Shown here in pieces: positions 6,083 to 10,343 of a stretch of 10,343 nucleotides of DNA. The first letter of the stretch is position 1; each line of letters opens with the position of its first letter. Under the pieces are notes generated by a model. It was not told the origin of the DNA and searched no databases. It saw only the letters and a list, made by a program, of their open reading frames with translations. The stretch comes from Bacteroidales bacterium (GTDB taxonomy: Bacteria > Bacteroidota > Bacteroidia > Bacteroidales > UBA4181): positions 1 through 10,343 of the forward strand of contig JAISDP010000090.1 in assembly GCA_031264715.1 (NCBI GenBank). Direction: 5' to 3'. Position numbers and translations under genes: made by a program.

Positions 6083-7840
6083 TTATACCGCCTTTTCTTT
6101 CACCTGATCTTCCAGTTCCTTTTCGAAACGGGCAAACTCGTCCGACCGGAATACAGAATAGTTCATCTGCTTACAAACGTTGATCATTTTCTTGAAATAA
6201 TCCATGACATCGGCAAATGCAGGAAAGTCAAATTCAGTGCGGCAGATGCGCATGATGAGGTCGACCATGTATTTCTGGCGTTCGACAGGGGTTACGGCGT
6301 CGGTTTCGTCAAAAGCATCCTGCTGGAGAATCACGAAGTCGATCAACTCCGACTTCCAGAAAGTGATGTGGTAAGAAATCGGCACGCCGTCGTCGCCAAG
6401 GATATTGATCTGCTCGGCGATTTCCTTGCCGCGCTGCATACGGGTTTTCAGTTCGTTTACCGTGTCAATCCAGTCGGGAGAAATACGCTTGGCGATATAT
6501 TCTGCAAATTCGGGATATTCCAGGTATTTCGAATAACTGTCGATCGGGTTTACAGCCGGGTAGCGCTTTTTGTCGGCGCGATCCTGCTCCAGCGCGAAAA
6601 AACAGCGCGCTACCTTCTTGGTGTTCTCGGTTACCGGTTCCTTGAGGTTCCCGCCCGCGGGCGATACCGTGCCGATGAAGGTGATCGAACCCGTGGCTCC
6701 GTTGGACAGCTCCACGTAACCTGCACGTCCGTAAAAGTTCGAAATAATTGCCGACAAGTCCATCGGGAAAGCATCCGGGCCGGGCAATTCCTCCAGGCGG
6801 TTGGACATTTCGCGCAAAGCCTGCGCCCAGCGCGAGGTGGAGTCGGCCATGAGCAGCACTTTCAGTCCCATGCTGCGGTAGTATTCGGCGATGGTCATGG
6901 CCGTGTATACCGATGCTTCGCGGGCTGCCACCGGCATATTGGAGGTGTTGGCCACGATGATGGTGCGTTCCATCAGCTTGCGTCCGGTATGCGGGTCGAT
7001 CAGGTGCGGAAATTCCGCAAAGATTTCAACAACTTCGTTGGCGCGTTCGCCGCAGGCAGCCACAATCACGATGTCGGCTTCGGCCTGTTTCGATATGGCG
7101 TGCTGCAACACGGTTTTGCCCGTACCGAAAGGCCCGGGGATGAAGCCTGTACCGCCTTCCACAATCGGATTGGCCGTGTCGATGATACGGACGCCGGTTT
7201 CGAGCAGCTTGAACGGGCGCGGCTTGGCGGCATAAGCTGTAACGGCTTTACGTACCGGCCATTTCTGCATCATGTTGACGTCAATATCGTTGCCCGACGC
7301 ATCGGTGAGCGTTGCGATCCTGTTTTCGACGGTGTACTGCCCCGCAGGAGCCAGCTTTTTGACCGTATATTTTCCCGCAAAGGTAAACGGCACCATGATC
7401 TTGTGAGGCTGCGCGTTCTCGTCCACTTCGCCGAGCCAGCTTCCGGCTGTTACCGTATCGCCTTCCCCGGCAAGGGGCTTGAAATCCCACAATTTCTTTT
7501 CGTCCAGCGGGAACGTGTAGTCGCCGCGTTTCAGGAACACGCCCTCCATCTTGTCGAGGTCGTTTTGCAGCCCGTCGTAGTTGCGCGAAAGCATACCGGG
7601 ACCAAGGGTTACCTCGAGCATGTGACCCGAAAACTCCACTTCGGCGCCTACTTTCAACCCGCGCGTACTTTCGTAGACCTGCACGTAGGTGTTTTTCCCG
7701 ATCACCTTGATTACTTCCGACATCAACCGGTCGCCGCCCGTCCGGATGAAACATATCTCGTTCTGCAACACGGGACCGTCGGCCTCAATCGTGACCAGAT
7801 TCGACACGATCCCTTTCACTACTCCTTTTGTCGCCATCAA
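6083..7840 (-). CDS. atpA: V-type ATPase subunit A (catalytic)
   Basis: This is the nucleotide-hydrolysing or ATP-synthesising head subunit, 585 residues long. Visible in order are the N-terminal beta barrel (about 1-75), the non-homologous insert typical of A subunits (about 115-190), and the nucleotide-binding domain. That domain has Walker A GPFGTGKT (236-243, Lys242), catalytic Glu265 in CGERANE, and LLMADSTSRWAQALRE (329-344), followed by the helical C-terminal domain. The P-loop Thr and GERANE differ from the common GPFGAGKT and GERGNEM of other A subunits; I believe this is usual for the spirochaete/Bacteroidota clade. Two adjacent Met codons make the start 7840 or 7837. It follows DUF2764 by 88 bases. 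Subunit B, normally next, is separated by two foreign-looking genes. Confidence 0.97.
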   Translation of the reverse strand: MMATKGVVKGIVSNLVTIEADGPVLQNEICFIRTGGDRLMSEVIKVIGKNTYVQVYESTRGLKVGAEVEFSGHMLEVTLGPGMLSRNYDGLQNDLDKMEGVFLKRGDYTFPLDEKKLWDFKPLAGEGDTVTAGSWLGEVDENAQPHKIMVPFTFAGKYTVKKLAPAGQYTVENRIATLTDASGNDIDVNMMQKWPVRKAVTAYAAKPRPFKLLETGVRIIDTANPIVEGGTGFIPGPFGTGKTVLQHAISKQAEADIVIVAACGERANEVVEIFAEFPHLIDPHTGRKLMERTIIVANTSNMPVAAREASVYTAMTIAEYYRSMGLKVLLMADSTSRWAQALREMSNRLEELPGPDAFPMDLSAIISNFYGRAGYVELSNGATGSITFIGTVSPAGGNLKEPVTENTKKVARCFFALEQDRADKKRYPAVNPIDSYSKYLEYPEFAEYIAKRISPDWIDTVNELKTRMQRGKEIAEQINILGDDGVPISYHITFWKSELIDFVILQQDAFDETDAVTPVERQKYMVDLIMRICRTEFDFPAFADVMDYFKKMINVCKQMNYSVFRSDEFARFEKELEDQVKEKAV

Positions 7841-7928
7841 TCTTAATGTTTTTGGTTTTCAACTTTTGATTGCGGTTTCCACGCAACTGCAACTTTCCAA
7901 ACCCTGGTTTATTATATGTAAGCCCGTA

Positions 7929-8768
7929 TCATGGAAGGTTGAGTGATTCACGGTCGCTCACCACGCTTTCTTTCAAACGGTCAATCAAACTCCTGAATAT
8001 TTTCCCGCCTTCCGCCGGATCGAGGCTCGCCCAGCGCTCGATGATTTCGAGCTTTGCCAGATAAGCAAATACCCGCTCGATACCGAAATACTTGAAAAAC
8101 GTCTGTTCGTCGAGCCACTGCCATTTCAACAGGTCGATCTTTTTTTCACGCTCGAACAGGTCGGGTTCGTCGGCCAGGCGCTGGAAGGCATCAAGGTCGT
8201 CGATGGTTCCGGTCAGTCCGAAATCACGCTGTCCCGATGTTTTGATGGATTCGGCCACCTCGTTGTCGCCCACTGCGTCCACGCCCATTTGGTATTTGCG
8301 AGCGGTGCAGGCCGCCAATATGTTATTGAGGTTCAAATTGAATTCGAACCAGCCGGAAATAAATTTATTGCCGCATTTCATCGCCCACTGGTAGTACAGC
8401 CCGGTTAAACGGTTCTCCCACTTGACATCTTCGGTATTGACATGCTGCACGTCCCTGTATTCCTCCACAAAGGTCTTGAAATACGGCGGGAAATGCCTGT
8501 TTTTCGGGTTGTCGTCCTCGGCGATGAGTTGCAGGCACTCTGCCAGTTCGTCCCTGGCGAGACTGCCGCGCCCGTCGAACCGGGCTTCTTTGTCTTTGAG
8601 GTAACGCAACAGGTTTTGGTTGTCGAACTTCGTGTAAAACAAATCTACCAGCCGCGCATCGTCATCCGACAATTGCAGCTCTTCCTTGAAGCCGGCAACG
8701 CTGAAAGCCAGTTTGCTGTCTTCAAACTCGATTTCGGGCAATCCTGCTATGAAACAATAGTAATTCAT
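7929..8768 (-). CDS. DUF2764 family protein of the V-type ATPase operon
   Basis: The 279-residue protein opens with MNYYCFIAGLPEIEFED, the conserved beginning of DUF2764 proteins. It is soluble and rich in charged and aromatic residues, with no membrane segment or known catalytic motif. The family is found next to subunits E and A in the compact V-ATPase operons of Bacteroidota and spirochaetes, in the place where subunit C is encoded elsewhere. A role as a subunit C equivalent, capping the K ring under the shaft, is a reasonable inference; the family's biochemical role is not something the sequence shows. It lies 95 bases after subunit E, behind a possibly structured leader, and an exact copy of the operon's 15-base A-rich motif directly abuts its start codon. 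Confidence 0.9.
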   Translation of the reverse strand: MNYYCFIAGLPEIEFEDSKLAFSVAGFKEELQLSDDDARLVDLFYTKFDNQNLLRYLKDKEARFDGRGSLARDELAECLQLIAEDDNPKNRHFPPYFKTFVEEYRDVQHVNTEDVKWENRLTGLYYQWAMKCGNKFISGWFEFNLNLNNILAACTARKYQMGVDAVGDNEVAESIKTSGQRDFGLTGTIDDLDAFQRLADEPDLFEREKKIDLLKWQWLDEQTFFKYFGIERVFAYLAKLEIIERWASLDPAEGGKIFRSLIDRLKESVVSDRESLNLP

Positions 8769-8782
8769 TTCGATTTTTGATT
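8768..8782 (-). repeat. 15-base leader motif, copy at the DUF2764 start
   Basis: AATCAAAAATCGAAA on the minus strand; its last A is the first base of the DUF2764 start codon. It is identical to the motif ahead of subunits I and K. The leader of subunit A has a weaker relative, AATCAAAA, at 7864-7871. A-rich leaders of this kind may replace a Shine-Dalgarno sequence in Bacteroidota. Confidence 0.6.
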
Positions 8783-8788
8783 GAATAA

Positions 8789-8856
8789 AACGCTGATCAA
8801 ACGAATCAACGGCTTTGCGGATGGATGGACCCGCGATGATCCGCTCAACCAGCGTT
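8789..8856 (-). promoter_or_regulatory. Possible structured leader between subunit E and DUF2764
   Basis: On the minus strand, AACGCTG (8856-8850) is perfectly complementary to CAGCGTT (8795-8789), and inside it GCGGAT (8844-8839) is complementary to ATCCGC (8822-8817). The two stems nest correctly and fill most of the 95-base gap. After the outer stem come TTT and the A-rich motif leading to the start codon. It could be an RNA processing or translation-control element, or a leaky terminator; no known riboswitch class was recognised. Confidence 0.35.
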
Positions 8857-8863
8857 ATCCTTT

Positions 8864-9457
8864 CTATTGTTGAAACAGCATTTTCACGAGCTGCGGACGA
8901 AGAAATTCCTTGAAATAGGCGGTAAATTCATCTTCGCCGAACTGTACCCTGTAACCTTTGTCGGCAGGCATGATCGCAAATTCGGCAGGCTTACCGTTCA
9001 CCTGCTCAATGGTTACGCCCCTGCCGAGTAATTCCCTGGCCTGCATGGTAAAATACCGCGTGAGCGCATCTGCATCGGCGGTTTGTATCACTACGTTTTC
9101 CTTAGTAACCCAGTCGGTAGCCAACGTGAGCATCAGTTTTTGCAGCCATTCGCCGGTCACGGTTTCCTTGACAACGCTATCCACAACGAATCCCGTTACC
9201 AGGTCGGCAATCTCGCTTTTGAGCGCTTCCACGGCACGTCCGGCATACAACTGCAATTCCGATTGCGTGTTCCTGTTCAGTTCATCAGCCGATTTCCGGG
9301 CATCTGCAAGAAGCTTTTCGGCCTCCTGCTGCGCTTTCTTCAACAGGGCCGACTTTTCGGCTTCGGCCGCTTCTACGATCCTCTGCGCTTCAGCCTGCCC
9401 TTTTTCAACACCTTCCCGATAAATCTTTTCAGTAATTTCTTGAACCTTATCTTCCAT
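8864..9457 (-). CDS. atpE: V-type ATPase subunit E (peripheral stalk)
   Basis: Subunit E forms the outer stalk that holds the A3B3 head against rotation. The protein has 197 residues, normal for the family. Residues 1 to about 90 form one long charged helix rich in Ala, Glu, Lys and Gln (for example EKGQAEAQRIVEAAEAEKSA), and about 95-197 form the globular head-binding domain. In other A/V-ATPases E pairs with a helical subunit G (H); no such gene is visible, so E may pair with itself or with a protein encoded elsewhere. It is the first gene of the operon. Its upstream gap (9458-9609) should hold the promoter. The start MEDKVQEITEK fits the family, with only a weak GGA before it. Confidence 0.93.
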   Translation of the reverse strand: MEDKVQEITEKIYREGVEKGQAEAQRIVEAAEAEKSALLKKAQQEAEKLLADARKSADELNRNTQSELQLYAGRAVEALKSEIADLVTGFVVDSVVKETVTGEWLQKLMLTLATDWVTKENVVIQTADADALTRYFTMQARELLGRGVTIEQVNGKPAEFAIMPADKGYRVQFGEDEFTAYFKEFLRPQLVKMLFQQ

Positions 9458-9474
9458 GCTTCCAATAAATTATT

Positions 9475-9571
9475 TGTCACACAATTCGAACTGACTACCT
9501 CCCAACCATCTTCATTAAATGGCTTCGCAAGATAGCGATAGATTTTATAAATGACTGCATGCTGTGTGACA
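9475..9571. repeat. Perfect 9-base inverted repeat in the operon leader
   Basis: TGTCACACA at 9475-9483 and TGTGTGACA at 9563-9571 are exact reverse complements separated by 79 bases, both within the gap upstream of subunit E. They could be paired regulator half-sites or the base of a long RNA stem. A 9-base match in a gap this size has roughly a few percent probability by chance, so it is weak evidence. Confidence 0.3.
9527..9534 (-). promoter_or_regulatory. Weak candidate -7 element for the ATPase operon
   Basis: TATCTTGC on the minus strand resembles the Bacteroidota -7 consensus TAnnTTTG with one T missing. It would place the transcript start about 60-65 bases before the subunit E start codon. 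A clear TTTG-type -33 element at the right distance is not visible, so this is only the best of poor candidates. Confidence 0.2.
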
Positions 9572-9609
9572 TTTTTTGAAAAAATATTTTCCTGCTATGA
9601 ACCAAATGT

Positions 9610-9711
9610 TTAAATTTTAAGCTGCGGCTTAAGATTCTCCGGTAAAGCGCTCATGCAGTCCCTGCTGCGTAACTTTTCAAACGACTGTGTATCTATCCCC
9701 AACTGTTTCAT
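9610..9711 (-). pseudogene. 33-codon remnant resembling the N-terminus of AAA-ATPase-like (DUF1703) proteins
   Basis: ATG at 9711 opens a frame of 33 codons ending in TAA at 9612-9610. Its first part, MKQLGIDTQSFEKLRSRD, resembles the opening of AAA-ATPase-like proteins with a PD-(D/E)XK tail, which often start with a GIQSFEKLR-type stretch before the YVDKT motif. The rest does not continue the family pattern. It starts 9 bases after the stop of a gene of that same family, so it is probably the stub of a tandem copy. It could instead be a chance frame or a tiny real gene. A 6-base-pair hairpin (9617-9632, TTAAGC/GCTTAA, loop TGCG) overlaps its end. Confidence 0.45.
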
Positions 9712-9720
9712 GACGTATAT

Positions 9721-10343
9721 TTATTTAACAGAATCATGATTGCTTAAAACCTCCATCCGGCAACCGGGCTGTTTTCCCGCAAAGGCAATGCCCAGAAGAA
9801 GGACTTTGCCGGTATATCTGTTGTAATATCGACGCTCGTGTATCTGCTTCAGCGCTTCGTTGAGCAGCGTGTCGACTTTCTTTTCGGCGTGATATTTTAT
9901 CTCGGCCACTACGGTCAGTTCGGGCTGTTCCCAGACAGCGTCGGAATATCCGAGGTTATTCGGTTCCTCGGCGCGTATCCTGAATCCGAGCATTCGCATC
10001 CATATCAGCATTAAGGAGTGATAGTAGTGTTCGCAGGAAATGTGGAGCCTGGAGGGAACGGTTGCAATCATTGTTTCGAGACTGCGTGCAAAACCGGATT
10101 CGTCGCAGGCAGTTATCTGTTGCTGCATTATTTGCCGCAATTCGTCGATATACTGCTCGTCGGGATATTTTCCGCAGGCTTTCAGCAGACTCGTCAATAA
10201 AGCCTCGTTGACTTCCGAATTGGGAACTCCAAGCGTATAACGGGGAATACCGTTAATCAGTTCTTTCTGTTTGATGGTCAAATAACCTGTCTGAAACAGT
10301 AAGGATATTTCACTGATATTCGCCGGATCATATCCGTCAAATA
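9721..10343 (-). CDS. AAA-ATPase-like protein with PD-(D/E)XK nuclease domain, 3' part only (runs off the right edge)
   Basis: The frame is open from the right edge of the window to TAA at 9723-9721, about 207 residues. The stretch FDGYDPANISEISLLFQTGY lies upstream of the first possible in-window start (a TTG at 10281), so the real start is outside the window. It belongs to the AAA-ATPase_like/DUF1703 family, whose N-terminal P-loop domain is missing here. The C-terminal PD-(D/E)XK core is visible: the Asp of GYSDAVWE, then VVAEIKYH with the E-x-K, and the family helix EALKQIHERRYYNRY. These proteins occur in many copies in Bacteroidales genomes and are poorly understood; a nuclease role is inferred from the fold. 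It precedes the ATPase operon on the same strand but is separated from subunit E by 263 bases. Confidence 0.88.
   Translation of the reverse strand, partial: FDGYDPANISEISLLFQTGYLTIKQKELINGIPRYTLGVPNSEVNEALLTSLLKACGKYPDEQYIDELRQIMQQQITACDESGFARSLETMIATVPSRLHISCEHYYHSLMLIWMRMLGFRIRAEEPNNLGYSDAVWEQPELTVVAEIKYHAEKKVDTLLNEALKQIHERRYYNRYTGKVLLLGIAFAGKQPGCRMEVLSNHDSVK

Noticed and set aside
7281..7754. A 157-residue minus-strand frame inside subunit A.
   Set aside because: It is a shifted frame of the subunit A N-terminal region, Arg- and Gly-rich and without domain features.
6038..7846. A 602-residue plus-strand open frame lying opposite the whole of subunit A.
   Set aside because: It mirrors subunit A codon by codon; its protein is rich in His, Arg and Val with no recognisable domain, as expected for the antisense of a GC-rich conserved gene.
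9571..9585. Palindrome ATTTTTT-G-AAAAAAT as a terminator or operator.
   Set aside because: It is a pure A/T run with a one-base centre, unable to form a useful hairpin and likely by chance in AT-rich intergenic DNA.
10279..10281. TTG at 10281 as the start of the PD-(D/E)XK gene.
   Set aside because: Family-typical sequence continues upstream in frame to the window edge, so the true start is outside the window.

Overview
The window looks like a chromosomal segment from a member of the Bacteroidota, probably the order Bacteroidales. Three things point there: the gene order of the V-type ATPase operon, the A-rich gene leaders without strong Shine-Dalgarno sequences, and the neighbouring AAA-ATPase-like/PD-(D/E)XK gene, a family abundant in Bacteroidales. 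Everything I can support as coding lies on the minus strand, so transcription runs from right to left. The species is not identifiable from the sequence alone.

Most of the window is one operon for a rotary A/V-type ATPase. In order of transcription it encodes subunit E (stalk), a DUF2764 protein, A (catalytic), B (non-catalytic), D (central shaft), I (membrane stator) and K (rotor ring). The seven-gene order E-DUF2764-A-B-D-I-K is the compact form also known from spirochaetes such as Borrelia and Treponema. No gene resembling subunits C, F or G/H is visible; DUF2764 sits where subunit C would be expected. The K subunit keeps the residues that bind Na+ in the Enterococcus hirae ring, so the machine probably moves Na+.

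The main oddity lies between A and B, which are normally adjacent. Two AT-richer genes sit there: a complete 356-residue SMC/OLD-like AAA ATPase (4969-6039) and, directly joined to it, a 67-residue protein (4765-4968) that starts like a TOPRIM domain but ends before a full domain could form. The second gene stops 4 bases before the B start, so the pair is embedded cleanly in the operon. ATPase + TOPRIM pairs are typical of phage-defence systems (OLD, Gabija, PARIS). This one could be a reduced or decayed defence cassette, or a new small module carried by the ATPase operon.

The operon is flanked on the right (upstream) by the 3' part of an AAA-ATPase-like gene with a C-terminal PD-(D/E)XK domain (9721 to the window end), followed by a 33-codon reading frame that looks like a remnant of the same family's N-terminus. 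On the left (downstream) is the 5' part of an exported SGNH/GDSL hydrolase (1-206), after a short intergenic region with a weak terminator candidate. No RNA genes, insertion sequences or CRISPR arrays were seen. There is no gene-free stretch over 300 bases. The longest intergenic gap, 207-369, contains only hairpins; smaller gaps in the operon carry an exact repeated 15-base A-rich leader motif and some possible RNA structures.
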